From DATKIY01 sp963726755 (GTDB lineage: Bacteria > Actinomycetota > Actinomycetes > JAHEKZ01), in contig CAVSDB010000003.1 in assembly GCA_963726755.1 (NCBI GenBank), positions 310,001-374,000 of the forward strand: a stretch of 64,000 bases of DNA, in the 5' to 3' direction. Below, piece by piece: positions 8,625 through 17,063 of the stretch; positions within the stretch are counted from its first letter, which is position 1; each line of letters begins with the position of its first letter. A program made the translations under genes and the position numbers. The notes under the pieces are model-generated. The model ran no database searches. It was not told the origin of the DNA and worked only from the letters and a program-made list of their open reading frames with translations.

Positions 8625-8651
8625 TTGGCACCCTCAGGCAGAGAGTGCCAA
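8625..8651. promoter_or_regulatory. CIRCE operator, proximal copy
   Basis: TTGGCACCC, a 9-bp spacer, then GAGTGCCAA. This is the HrcA-binding CIRCE form (consensus TTAGCACTC-N9-GAGTGCTAA). It lies just downstream of the predicted -10 box. Confidence 0.85.
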
Positions 8652-8656
8652 CTCCC

Positions 8657-8685
8657 AACCTAGCCAGCGGTTAGCACTCCGTCAA
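8657..8685 (-). promoter_or_regulatory. Predicted groES-groEL promoter
   Basis: On the minus strand TTGACG (8685-8680) and TAGGTT (8662-8657) are 17 bp apart. The two CIRCE sites flank and overlap it, so HrcA would occlude RNA polymerase. Confidence 0.7.
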
Positions 8686-8697
8686 CCTGAGTGCCAG
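8671..8697. promoter_or_regulatory. CIRCE operator, distal copy
   Basis: TTAGCACTC, a 9-bp spacer, then GAGTGCCAG. The left half matches the CIRCE consensus exactly, the right half with two changes. It overlaps the -35 box and spacer of the groES promoter. Confidence 0.82.
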
Positions 8698-8741
8698 CCG
8701 GTAACCGTTCGGCCGAGGAGCGGCACTGCCAGGATGACCCT

Positions 8742-9940
8742 GTGGATCTCGCCCAGGTCAGGGCCCTGGACTCCCCCGAAGCCCGTCGCCTGCTGGCCAC
8801 CTTGCCTCCGTACGACCCGCAAACCGCCCTCTCGCTGACCGAGCAACTCCGCCGCGAGCACCACTCTGCGGAGTTGGTCAGCGCGTTGCTCACCCAATCG
8901 CGCCTTCGCACGAGAGCTCGGGAACGCTGGGGGGACGTCGTGGACCAACTGGTGCTGACCCCGGACGGCGCCGAGCAAGCGACCCGCCCTGAGGTGGCAG
9001 CCCTGCGGGCCAACCGCTTCGCCCAAGCAGGTGTCAGTTCGATCGTTGACCTGGGGTGCGGCATTGGCTTGGACGCCCTCGCGTTCGCCAGCCGAGGACT
9101 GTCCGTTCGTGCCTACGAGCAGGATCCGACGACAGCCGCTGCCGCCGAGTTGAATGCGCGCTCGCTGGGTCTTAACAAACTTGTGCACGTTGAGTGCCAC
9201 GACGTCACGAGCCTGGACGTGGCCAAACTGCTGGCAGGTGCCGACGGAGCCTTCGCTGACCCGGCTCGTCGAGCCGGACGGTCGACGACTGTCGCGTCCC
9301 GACGAATGGTCGCCGTCGCTGAACTGGGTGCTCGATCTTCCGATCCGAACCCTCGGCGTAAAGGTTGCTCCCGGACTCGCCCACCATGCCGTTCCCGACG
9401 ATTGCGAGTTCGAGGTGGTCTCGGTGGCTGGCGATGTGGTGGAAGCCGGAATTTACCGAGGTGCGGTTCGTGGTCAGGACGTTCGTCGGCGCGCAACGTT
9501 GTTGCCCAGCGGTGGACTCAGTCACCGATGCAGACCTACCCGAGTCGGCTCCTCCGGTAGGAGAGGTCGGCCGATTCCTGCTCGAGCCGGACGGTGCCGT
9601 CATCCGTGCCGGACTAGTCGCGGCGGTTGTGCAACGCGTCAACGGTCGACTGCTCGATCCGACGATCGCGTACGTGACAACCGACGACGACATGCGTTCG
9701 GCGTTCGCGACGCGCTACATCGTTACCGACGTGCTCGGTTTCAACATCAAGGTGCTGCGGAGTTTGCTGCGGGAGCGCAGGGTGGGACGCGTGACGGTGA
9801 AGAAGCGTGGCTTCGCCGCAGAGCCAGAAGAAATTCGTCGCCAACTTCGACTCGATCGTTCACAGCCGCACGACGCAACGGTGGTGCTGACCCGTGCACG
9901 CGGCGTCCCTCTCGCGATCCTGGTTGAACCCGACCGCTAA
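8742..9940 (+). pseudogene. Class I SAM methyltransferase with THUMP-like domain, two frameshifts
   Basis: The first segment contains the SAM-binding motif (SIVDLGCGIGLDALAFASRG, near residue 105) and FADPARR, a motif IV-like stretch. Near 9282 an extra T moves the frame; LSRPDEWSPSLNWVL and GVKVAPGLAHHAVP follow. Near 9520 a second indel brings in the C-terminal segment (VTDADLPESAPPVGEVGRFL to LAILVEPDR), which matches the THUMP-like domain of the actinobacterial family. The substrate is unknown; RNA is plausible because of the THUMP-like part. Start GTG 8742 is chosen over 8691, which lies in the CIRCE site. It is divergent from groES. The breaks look like sequence errors, since all three segments are well conserved. 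Confidence 0.75.
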
Positions 9941-9948
9941 CGGCGACC

Positions 9949-10266
9949 TCAGGAGGCGCCGACAACCTCGACTTGCTCCCAGTGATCAACGAACGGCGCA
10001 CCGGCCAGGTGTGGTTCTTCGTCTGGAACCGGAGTCATCTGGTGGGCGCGCCACGCGGGCCCGAGAAAGTCCGCGACGCTGTCGGCGTCCTGCCAGCGAG
10101 TCAGCAGGAGCAGCCGCTCCCCATCGCCGTTGTAGGAGCGGAGAATCTCGCCACCCATGAAGCCCTTGGCGCCGGTCACCCCTGGCCACACCTCAGCCAT
10201 GACGTACTTCACCAAGGCGTCGGTCTGACCGGGTTTCACCGGTGTCTCCCACATCCGAATAATCAC
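9949..10266 (-). CDS. Antibiotic biosynthesis monooxygenase (ABM) domain protein
   Basis: A 105-residue single-domain protein of the dimeric alpha/beta-barrel (ABM) fold. It reads IIRMWETPVKPGQTDALVKYV at the start, with a central LLLLTRWQDADSVADFLGPAW segment typical of the family. Members include heme- or quinol-acting monooxygenases and many proteins of unknown role, so the family name should not be read as evidence for antibiotic synthesis. The start is GTG. It lies downstream of tsaD in the leftward direction, 69 bp away, and may be a separate unit. Confidence 0.75.
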   Translation of the reverse strand: MIIRMWETPVKPGQTDALVKYVMAEVWPGVTGAKGFMGGEILRSYNGDGERLLLLTRWQDADSVADFLGPAWRAHQMTPVPDEEPHLAGAPFVDHWEQVEVVGAS

Positions 10267-10335
10267 AGGGACATCATGCTTTATGGCAGGGCGTCAGCCC
10301 ATACCGGGCCGATCCTTGGCCGAGGCAATTCGTGC

Positions 10336-11385
10336 TCAAACAGTGACCGTGCCAACGTCCAGGGTCGACAGTGCGGCAACGGATAGATCGGACGGAGTAC
10401 GACCAGCTTGCAGGAGCGCCGCACCGAGGGCCGCCACCATGGCGCCGTTGTCCGTGCACAACTCCGGACGCGGCACCCGCAACGCAATGTCCCGGGCGGC
10501 ACACCGCGACTCCAATTGCGAACGTAACCGACTGTTCGCGGCCACCCCGCCACCCAGCAATACGTGGTCGATGCCGGCTTCCTGACAGGCCGCGATCGTC
10601 TTCTGCGTCAGGACGTCGACCACCGCTTCTTGGAAACTCGCAGCGACTGCAGCTACTGGTACTACCTCGCCGTCGCGTTGTCGCTGTTCGACCCATCGCG
10701 CCACCGAAGTCTTCAGACCTGAGAAAGAAAAGTCGTACGGGTGACGCTCCAAGTCTTTCGACGCGGTGAGCCCCCGGGGGAAGTTGATCGCCTGGGGGTC
10801 GCCATCGCGAGCAATGCGATCAATCTCAGGTCCTCCGGGGAAGGGCAGGCCGAGGAGGCGAGCGACTTTGTCGAAAGCCTCCCCCGCGGCATCGTCGATG
10901 GTCGCCCCCAACGCAGTGACGTCATGAGTCACGTCGTCGACGCGCAATATGGATGAGTGACCACCGCTGACCAAGAGCGCAATAGCTGGCTGAGGAAGTG
11001 GGCCGTGTTCGAGACGATCAACGGCGACGTGCGCGGCTAGGTGATTGACCCCATACAGCGGCTTGTCGAGCGCCAGCGCAAAAGCCTTGGCAGCGGAAAC
11101 TCCAACCAGAAGGGCACCCATCAGTCCCGGACCAACGGTGACTGCGATCGCGTCGACGTCTGTTAACGCAGCGCCAGCCTCTCGCAACGCACGCTCGACG
11201 GTCGGTTGCATGGCCTGAAGGTGAGCACGACTTGCGACTTCGGGTACCACTCCGCCGAATCTCGCGTGTTCGTCGACACTGCTCGCTACCGCATCGGCCA
11301 GCAGAGTTGTTCCCGTAACCAGCCCGATGCCTGTCTCGTCGCACGACGTTTCGATGCCGAGGACGAGAGGCTGCTCCATGGTCAC
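10336..11385 (-). CDS. tsaD: tRNA N6-adenosine threonylcarbamoyltransferase TsaD
   Basis: A 349-residue ASKHA-fold enzyme (formerly Gcp/YgjD) that transfers threonylcarbamoyl to A37 of ANN-decoding tRNAs. It has GIETSCDETG at the N-terminus, the metal-binding H115-x3-H119 in VNHLAAH, ALLVSGGHSSI, and FSGLKTS near the middle. The GTG start overlaps the rimI stop (GTGA), so translation is coupled. TsaB and TsaE, its partners in t6A synthesis, are encoded just upstream. The fourth enzyme, TsaC/Sua5, is not in the window. Confidence 0.97.
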   Translation of the reverse strand: MTMEQPLVLGIETSCDETGIGLVTGTTLLADAVASSVDEHARFGGVVPEVASRAHLQAMQPTVERALREAGAALTDVDAIAVTVGPGLMGALLVGVSAAKAFALALDKPLYGVNHLAAHVAVDRLEHGPLPQPAIALLVSGGHSSILRVDDVTHDVTALGATIDDAAGEAFDKVARLLGLPFPGGPEIDRIARDGDPQAINFPRGLTASKDLERHPYDFSFSGLKTSVARWVEQRQRDGEVVPVAAVAASFQEAVVDVLTQKTIAACQEAGIDHVLLGGGVAANSRLRSQLESRCAARDIALRVPRPELCTDNGAMVAALGAALLQAGRTPSDLSVAALSTLDVGTVTV

Positions 11386-11852
11386 AACGAATCCACCGAA
11401 GAGTTGAGCCGCTTGACCATCACCACTGCGTCGACGCCGGGTGCGTAGTAGTCACGGCGCCTCCCGGTTGCTTGGTAACCGCGGCCGAGGTACATCGCGT
11501 GCGCAGCATCGTTCTCAGCAGAGACCTCCAGAAACATTCGAGTAGCTCCGCGTTGCGATGCGTACGTCTCAAGGTCGTCGATGAGGATGGTCCCGACGCC
11601 CTGGCGCTGAGCCGCTGGGCTGACCCCGATTGTTTGAACGTCTGCATCCGCTCCGACAATCACCACGCCGGCATAGCCGACGAGCTTGCCGCTTCTTTCA
11701 GCAACGAGATATCGACGCGTCTGCGGAACTCCGGCGAGTTCTGACCAGTACATCTCAGCGGTCCATGCAGACTTTGGGAAGAGGGTTTGCTCAATCGGCA
11801 GCAACGCTGCCAGGTCCCACCACCGCATTCGACGCACCGTGACAGGTGTCAC
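11382..11852 (-). CDS. rimI: Ribosomal protein S18 alanine N-acetyltransferase RimI-like
   Basis: A 156-residue GNAT-family acetyltransferase. The acetyl-CoA loop is VSPAAQRQGVGTILIDDLE, preceded by DADVQTIGV and followed by FLEVSAENDAAHAMYLGRGYQATGRRRDYY, the strand and loop pattern of RimI. The start GTG at 11852 overlaps the tsaB stop as GTGA; a longer upstream reading would run through tsaB and is rejected. RimI acetylates the N-terminus of S18 in E. coli. Actinobacterial RimI between tsaB and tsaD may have broader substrates. Confidence 0.92.
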   Translation of the reverse strand: MTPVTVRRMRWWDLAALLPIEQTLFPKSAWTAEMYWSELAGVPQTRRYLVAERSGKLVGYAGVVIVGADADVQTIGVSPAAQRQGVGTILIDDLETYASQRGATRMFLEVSAENDAAHAMYLGRGYQATGRRRDYYAPGVDAVVMVKRLNSSVDSL

Positions 11853-12496
11853 GTCAGCACCGACTTGGCCGCGCCCGCCGGTGTGACATCGGGACGTCGG
11901 AGATAGAGCGGATCCGGGGGAAGCAAGGGCTTCCCGTTGACCAGCAAACTGCTGGCTAACAAACCCAAGGCACTCGCAGAAGGCAGATCGGGTCCACGGA
12001 CGTCGTCGAACAGTTCGGCAAACGGCGTTGCACCAGCTCCCACGCACGGAAGGTGGCCCACCTCGTCAACCACGGTTCCCGGAGCATCGACGCTGGGACC
12101 TGCGCTTCGCGAGCCGTCGGCGTTGTACCGAGCCCAGAACACTTCGCGACGTCGGGCGTCAGTGACCACCGCGAAGGGTTCTTGTAGTTGCGCCTCGAAC
12201 GCGAGGGCATCGAGAGTCATCACGCCGTGGACGGGAACAGCCAAGGTCATCCCCAAGGCCCGAGCGGTCATCAATCCGACGCGGAGGCCGGTGAACGCTC
12301 CGGGACCAACGCCAACTGCAATGCCGTCAAGGTCGGCAAGCGCAAATCCCGAATCCGTCATCACCTCATCGATGAACCCCACCAAAATCTCTGCGTGTCG
12401 ACGAGGGTCGCGGTGTGCTCGTTCGGCTAACACCTGTCCGTGTCCAATCAACGCCACAGAGGTTGACGGAGTTGCGGTGTCCAGCGCGAGCAGCAC
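11849..12496 (-). CDS. tsaB: t6A biosynthesis protein TsaB
   Basis: A 215-residue TsaD-like paralogue (formerly YeaZ). The start MLLALDTATPSTSVALIGHG and the block GPGAFTGLRVGLMTARALG are diagnostic. It dimerises with TsaD and, with TsaE, completes threonylcarbamoyl transfer to tRNA. It lacks the TsaD metal-binding HxxxH motif, as expected for the regulatory subunit. It sits 15 bp after tsaE and overlaps rimI by 4 bp. Confidence 0.95.
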   Translation of the reverse strand: MLLALDTATPSTSVALIGHGQVLAERAHRDPRRHAEILVGFIDEVMTDSGFALADLDGIAVGVGPGAFTGLRVGLMTARALGMTLAVPVHGVMTLDALAFEAQLQEPFAVVTDARRREVFWARYNADGSRSAGPSVDAPGTVVDEVGHLPCVGAGATPFAELFDDVRGPDLPSASALGLLASSLLVNGKPLLPPDPLYLRRPDVTPAGAAKSVLT

Positions 12497-12511
12497 CCAG
12501 TCACGTTAACG

Positions 12512-12937
12512 TCAGTCTTGCTCCACGTGCACGACGACCCGTCGAGGCTCGACGTCACGATCTATCGTCACGACCGTCCTTCGACCGGCAAGGTTTTCGA
12601 CCTTGCCCTCGCCCCACTCCACCACCGTCACCGACTCTGACACGTCAAGATCCAAGTCGTCGACCTCAGCAAGGGAATTCAGTCGATAGGCATCCACGTG
12701 AACCAGGTCTGGGCCACCAACCTGGGATCGATGGACTCGGGCAATAACAAACGTGGGTGAGGTGACCGGCCCGTCAACCTGAAGTCCTTGCGCAATGCCT
12801 TGCGCCAACGTGGTCTTGCCCGCACCCAATGGTCCCGACAACAACACCAGGTCCCCCGACCCGAATCGACGACCTAACTCTTCACCGAGGGAACGCATCG
12901 CCGCTGCGTCTGCAACGTCGTAGATCTCGTCAGTCAC
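12512..12937 (-). CDS. tsaE: t6A biosynthesis ATPase TsaE
   Basis: A 141-residue P-loop ATPase with Walker A in LSGPLGAGKTTLAQGIAQGL and the family blocks PTFVIARVH and HVDAYRL. It drives the TsaB-TsaD cycle in t6A formation. The GTG start overlaps the upstream hydrolase stop by four bases. The gene is part of the run alr-hydrolase-tsaE-tsaB-rimI-tsaD, the order found in many actinobacteria. Confidence 0.95.
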   Translation of the reverse strand: MTDEIYDVADAAAMRSLGEELGRRFGSGDLVLLSGPLGAGKTTLAQGIAQGLQVDGPVTSPTFVIARVHRSQVGGPDLVHVDAYRLNSLAEVDDLDLDVSESVTVVEWGEGKVENLAGRRTVVTIDRDVEPRRVVVHVEQD

Positions 12938-13998
12938 GGCTGACCCGGACGTGCCACCCGCTCCAACAGGTCGATGAGGTGACTATTCACATCATCGGGA
13001 CGCTCGAGCAGTACCAGATGACCGCCTGGGTCTAACACCACGAGCTCTGCGCCCGGCACGATCCGGAGCATTGCTCGACTGTGATCCGCAGGTGTGAGCA
13101 GATCCTGTTCGCCGACGAGCAACAGCGTCTCGATGCCATCGAGCGCGGGAAGGGTGTCACGCGCGTCGTGCTGCTGTAGGGCCGGATAGAACTCCGCAAG
13201 AACCTCAACCGGCGTACGGTTCACCATCTCTAACGCGAAGTCAGCCACCTCGATAGGTACCGGGCTCGCAAAGGCGTACATCTTGGTAATCATGAGTGAG
13301 AGGTCACTACTCATTCGCCGACCTCGCTCCACCAACGCTGGCGACCGTTGACTCACCCACACCAGACGCGGTGCCAACTGCTGGAAGGCTCGCGCGGCGA
13401 AAGCTGGCAACCCCATGGTGACGCCAGCTAACTCACCTGCGGTCGTCGACATAAGCGCAACTCCAACGATGGGGTCGCCGAACATCTGCGAGGCTTGACG
13501 AGCGAGTTCCATCACCGTCATTCCACCCATCGAGTGACCGATCAGAACGATCGGGCCTCCCGTGGAAACGGCCCGGATTACGCGCTGGAGGTCGTTAGCG
13601 AGCTGAGAAAGCGTTGACCGGTCCGCCTCCCCTCTGCCGGATCGGCCATGGGAACGCTGGTCATAGAAGACCAGCCTGGCGTTGCCACGAAGCGCCAAGC
13701 GTTGGAAGTGAAACGAATCGAGATTGAGCGCGTAGCCGTGGATGAAGATGACTGTGAGGTCTCCCCATCTAGCGTCGGGTCGAGCGTCATCGATCTCCAC
13801 GTACAGCTGAACACCGTCCGCAGCCTTTACCAGTTGGTGTGGTCCCCGAAGCTGCCCGAGTCCAAGTCGTCGAGTTGACGTATCGCGCCTCAAGGGGCGA
13901 CCAGCCACCACTCGCTCGGCGGCAAAACCTGCGGCAGCGCCCACCGCTGCGGCTACCAGCGTGGCACCGGCAACACCGGCACGTTGTGCTTGATTCAC
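12934..13998 (-). CDS. Alpha/beta hydrolase with N-terminal membrane anchor
   Basis: A 354-residue protein. Residues about 8-35 form an Ala/Gly-rich hydrophobic segment (VAGATLVAAAVGAAAGFAAE), a likely membrane anchor or uncleaved signal. The catalytic domain shows FIHGYALNLDSFHFQ (oxyanion side), nucleophile elbow GHSMGG, and a late LLVGEQDLLTPADHS with GGHLVLLERP supplying Asp and His. The substrate is unknown. A hydrolase between alr and tsaE is a conserved actinobacterial arrangement. It overlaps alr by 4 bp (GTGA). Confidence 0.88.
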   Translation of the reverse strand: MNQAQRAGVAGATLVAAAVGAAAGFAAERVVAGRPLRRDTSTRRLGLGQLRGPHQLVKAADGVQLYVEIDDARPDARWGDLTVIFIHGYALNLDSFHFQRLALRGNARLVFYDQRSHGRSGRGEADRSTLSQLANDLQRVIRAVSTGGPIVLIGHSMGGMTVMELARQASQMFGDPIVGVALMSTTAGELAGVTMGLPAFAARAFQQLAPRLVWVSQRSPALVERGRRMSSDLSLMITKMYAFASPVPIEVADFALEMVNRTPVEVLAEFYPALQQHDARDTLPALDGIETLLLVGEQDLLTPADHSRAMLRIVPGAELVVLDPGGHLVLLERPDDVNSHLIDLLERVARPGQP

Positions 13999-15128
13999 GT
14001 CTCATCGCCTACATAACGACGATGGACGCGCGGGCCGATACGCGTGACAATCTCGTACGAAATTGTGCCTGTGGCGGTCGCCCACTCGTCGGCGGTTGGG
14101 TCATGATGCCCACCGCCGAACAGCACAACCTCGTCACCGGCTAGTACCTCGTCGTCGCCCAAATCGACGACGAACTGGTCCATGCAAACCACGCCAGAGA
14201 CGGTGTGGCGGGAGCTCCCAACTCGCACTGGCCCAACGTTGGTGGCGTTGCGTGGGATTCCGTCGGCATAGCCCAAAGGCACCAACCCCAACTGAGTCGG
14301 GCGCTGCGTCACGTACTGATGCATATACGAAACACCTTGGCCTGCCGGTACTTTCTTAACTAGTACGAACCGTGCCGTTAATGACATGGCCGGCCGCAGC
14401 CCGAGATCAGCGGCAGATGATACGTCCGGAATCGGTGACAGCCCGTAGACAGCCAGACCAGGCCGGGTCAGGTCGAAGTAAGTGTCAGGTCGGGTCAACG
14501 TCGCAGCCGAGTTAGCGAGATGGCGAACGTCCGGACGTAGGCCAGCGGTTTCGGCGTCGCGGACCGCATCGACAAAGACCGACAACTGTCGGTCGATCGT
14601 CGGGTGTCCAGGATCACCCGCGTACGCCAGGTGGGACCAGACTCCTACCACCCGAACCGAGCCGTCGACTTCAGCCTTGCGCGCCGCCTCTACCAACTCA
14701 AGCCAGTCCGACCGTGCCGCGCCGCCGCGTCCGAGTCCGGTGTCAATCTTCAGGTGTATCCGGGCGGTTCGTCCCACTGCACCGGCTGCAGCGGCAACCT
14801 GCTCGATCCCCCACACCGCATTAAGTGAGAGGTCGACGTCTGCCTCGATAGCCTCGGCCATCGATTCGCCGTGACCTATCAACCAAGCCAGCAGGGGACC
14901 GTCGACGCCGGCCCGCCTCAACTCAAGTGCTTCCTCAACCAGCGCGACGCCTAGCCACTCAGCCCCGCCGGTCTTTGCCGCCCTGGCGCTGAGCACCAAA
15001 CCGTGGCCGTAGGCATTGGCCTTGACGACCGCCATGACGCCAGCACTGCCCGATCGGTCTCGAAGCACCTGCGTATTCGACTTGATCGCCCCGAGGTCGA
15101 TCACCGCCTCGCGAAGTTCTTCGGACAC
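13995..15128 (-). CDS. alr: Alanine racemase
   Basis: A 377-residue PLP enzyme that interconverts L- and D-alanine for peptidoglycan. The PLP lysine is Lys36 in AVVKANAYGHG. The C-terminal beta-domain has GVSYMHQYVTQRPTQLGLVPLGYADG, which includes the catalytic-tyrosine region, and VCMDQFVVDLG. The start is GTG. It follows nnr by 41 bp and leads the coupled run into tsaD, so cell-wall alanine and tRNA modification share a transcript by inference. Confidence 0.96.
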   Translation of the reverse strand: MSEELREAVIDLGAIKSNTQVLRDRSGSAGVMAVVKANAYGHGLVLSARAAKTGGAEWLGVALVEEALELRRAGVDGPLLAWLIGHGESMAEAIEADVDLSLNAVWGIEQVAAAAGAVGRTARIHLKIDTGLGRGGAARSDWLELVEAARKAEVDGSVRVVGVWSHLAYAGDPGHPTIDRQLSVFVDAVRDAETAGLRPDVRHLANSAATLTRPDTYFDLTRPGLAVYGLSPIPDVSSAADLGLRPAMSLTARFVLVKKVPAGQGVSYMHQYVTQRPTQLGLVPLGYADGIPRNATNVGPVRVGSSRHTVSGVVCMDQFVVDLGDDEVLAGDEVVLFGGGHHDPTADEWATATGTISYEIVTRIGPRVHRRYVGDET

Positions 15129-15169
15129 CGGCCGATTCTCGCACCATCGACAGCAGCAATGCCGTCAGG

Positions 15170-16654
15170 TCAGTCGCGCGTTGGTGACGATTCGCTCAAG
15201 GTCCGGACGGCTGACGGGATCGCGCTAAGAACGTCGAACGAAGTACATGGCGCGCCATCAGCCCCGAGTCGTCCAGCGATTCCGTGGACGAACGCCGCCA
15301 ACGAAGCAGCATCCAACGCGGTCAGGCCAGCCGAAAGATACGCCGCCACCATCCCGGTCAGCACGTCACCGGTCCCACCCGTGGCGAGCCAGGGGGTTCC
15401 GGTGACATTGAGTCGGACGTGGCCTTCGGGATCGGCGATCACCGTCGTGGACCCTTTGAGGAGCACCGTGCAATTCAGCTGCCTGGCCAGTGAGCGGACG
15501 GCGCCCACTCGATCGCTCTCGAGGTCAGAATCTGGATCGGTGCTCGTCGCGAATCGATTGAACTCACGCTCGTGTGGAGTAAGAACTGTGGCGGCGGTCC
15601 GATTTGCCAACAGGGCAGGCTGGGCAGACAGCAACGTCAACGCATCGGCATCCACCACAGTCGGTAGATCCAACTTCAGCACCGAGGCGAGCACGTCGTG
15701 AGCGGCTTCGTCCGTACCTAGCCCCGGTCCCACCGCCCAGGCCTGAGCACGTCCAACCAGGTCGGGCGGTTCGCTACTGACGATTGCCGACGGCCAGGCC
15801 TCAATCACCTCACGAGTCGCGGTGCCGCTGTAGCGAACGAGTCCGGGCTTGGTCAGTAGCGCGGCCCCCACTGCCAGCACCGCGGCTCCCGGATAGGCAG
15901 CCGAACCGGCAGCGACACCGACGACACCTTGTGAGTACTTGTGATCGGTGGACACCGGGTGAGGTTGGAGTGAGGTCGCGTCGCCTGCCTCCAGCATCGT
16001 CAACGACGGCTCGGGTAGTTCGTCCGACAGGCCGATGTCGACGACGTCGAGCAGTCCGGCATGGTCGGCGCCAGGGGGTAACAGTAGTCCTGGCTTGAGA
16101 GCGCCAAACGTGACTGTGACATCAGCCCAAACTGCGGTACCGGCAACCTTGCCGGTGTCTGCGTCGACGCCACTCGGCAGGTCGACGGCAACGACGACTG
16201 CCTCGCTTTCGGTGGCCACGTCAGCGAGTGTGGCGAAGATGCCGCGGAGACTTCCCTGACCACCGATACCCAACAACCCGTCGACCACGAGATCTGCACT
16301 CGCGACAATCTCCGCGGAGGACGAATTAGAGCCGTCGACTATTTGACCGCCACTCTTCTGCAATGCAGTGGCAGCCTCGGGGTGCACCTTCTCAGCGCAC
16401 GCGATCGCAGTGACGACCGCTCCACGATTGCGCAACGCGGCTCCGGCGAACATTGCGTCGCCACCGTTGTTCCCAGCACCGACCAACAGGACGACGCGCG
16501 AGCCATAGACCTTCCCCCTCGTCTGCTGCAGCAGCAACGCGCACGTACGGGCTAGCCCGTTGGACGCTCGTCCCATGAGTTCGAGAGGCGGCGTTCGCTT
16601 GAGAACCGCCTCCTCTGCCGCACGTACCTCGGCCACGTCGAACACAGAGCGCAC
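15170..16654 (-). CDS. nnr: Bifunctional NAD(P)H-hydrate epimerase / ADP-dependent NAD(P)H-hydrate dehydratase
   Basis: About 494 residues in two domains. The N-terminal YjeF epimerase domain has VVLLVGAGNNGGDAMFAGAAL and VVDGLLGIG. The C-terminal ribokinase-like dehydratase domain (YjeF_C) has AVGPGLGTDEA, PTVVDADAL, VLTPHEREFNRF and the GTGGTGDVLTGMVAAYL-type anion-hole region (seen as TGGTGDVLTG). It repairs damaged NADHX and NADPHX. The GTG at 16654 is chosen because it comes directly after the acpS stop; longer upstream reading overlaps acpS. Confidence 0.95.
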   Translation of the reverse strand: MRSVFDVAEVRAAEEAVLKRTPPLELMGRASNGLARTCALLLQQTRGKVYGSRVVLLVGAGNNGGDAMFAGAALRNRGAVVTAIACAEKVHPEAATALQKSGGQIVDGSNSSSAEIVASADLVVDGLLGIGGQGSLRGIFATLADVATESEAVVVAVDLPSGVDADTGKVAGTAVWADVTVTFGALKPGLLLPPGADHAGLLDVVDIGLSDELPEPSLTMLEAGDATSLQPHPVSTDHKYSQGVVGVAAGSAAYPGAAVLAVGAALLTKPGLVRYSGTATREVIEAWPSAIVSSEPPDLVGRAQAWAVGPGLGTDEAAHDVLASVLKLDLPTVVDADALTLLSAQPALLANRTAATVLTPHEREFNRFATSTDPDSDLESDRVGAVRSLARQLNCTVLLKGSTTVIADPEGHVRLNVTGTPWLATGGTGDVLTGMVAAYLSAGLTALDAASLAAFVHGIAGRLGADGAPCTSFDVLSAIPSAVRTLSESSPTRD

Positions 16655-16655
16655 G

Positions 16656-17006
16656 TCATGCCTCCGCGACAACCACAGCTGAGGCAATCCCGGCGTCGTG
16701 GCTGAGGGAGAGATGAACGGTGTGAGCTCGTAGAGCGACGGCTCTGGCCTCGACGCTGCCAGAAAGGCGAAACGTCGGACGTCCCTCGCCGTCCTTGACG
16801 ATCTCGCAGTCATGCCAGCGCAAACCTGATGGCGCACCCAGCGCTTTGGCTAGCGCCTCTTTGGCTGCGAACCGCGCCGCAAGAGACGCCATGGGGAGTT
16901 CGCCCTCAGTCGGTGTGAACACCCGCTCCCGCATCGCAGGGGTGCGTTCTAACGTCTCAGCAAATCGCGCGACGTCGACGACGTCGATGCCAATGCCCAC
17001 GATCAC
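16656..17006 (-). CDS. acpS: Holo-acyl-carrier-protein synthase
   Basis: A 116-residue trimeric phosphopantetheinyl transferase. The metal-binding Asp is in VGIGIDVVDVARF, and the second acidic ligand is the Glu in RFAAKEALAKALG. HLSLSHDAGIASAVVVAE closes the domain. It converts apo-ACP to holo-ACP with coenzyme A for fatty acid synthesis. One base separates it from nnr, so they are co-transcribed. Confidence 0.95.
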   Translation of the reverse strand: MIVGIGIDVVDVARFAETLERTPAMRERVFTPTEGELPMASLAARFAAKEALAKALGAPSGLRWHDCEIVKDGEGRPTFRLSGSVEARAVALRAHTVHLSLSHDAGIASAVVVAEA

Positions 17007-17063
17007 TCCGTCAGTGTGTCACTGTCCGCAAGGTCGGTCACAGCCTGAGCGCACTTCCTCGCC

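Noticed and set aside
8691..8742. Earlier start for the THUMP-like methyltransferase
   Set aside because: The 8691 GTG lies inside the distal CIRCE site, and the extra 17 residues are not family-like.
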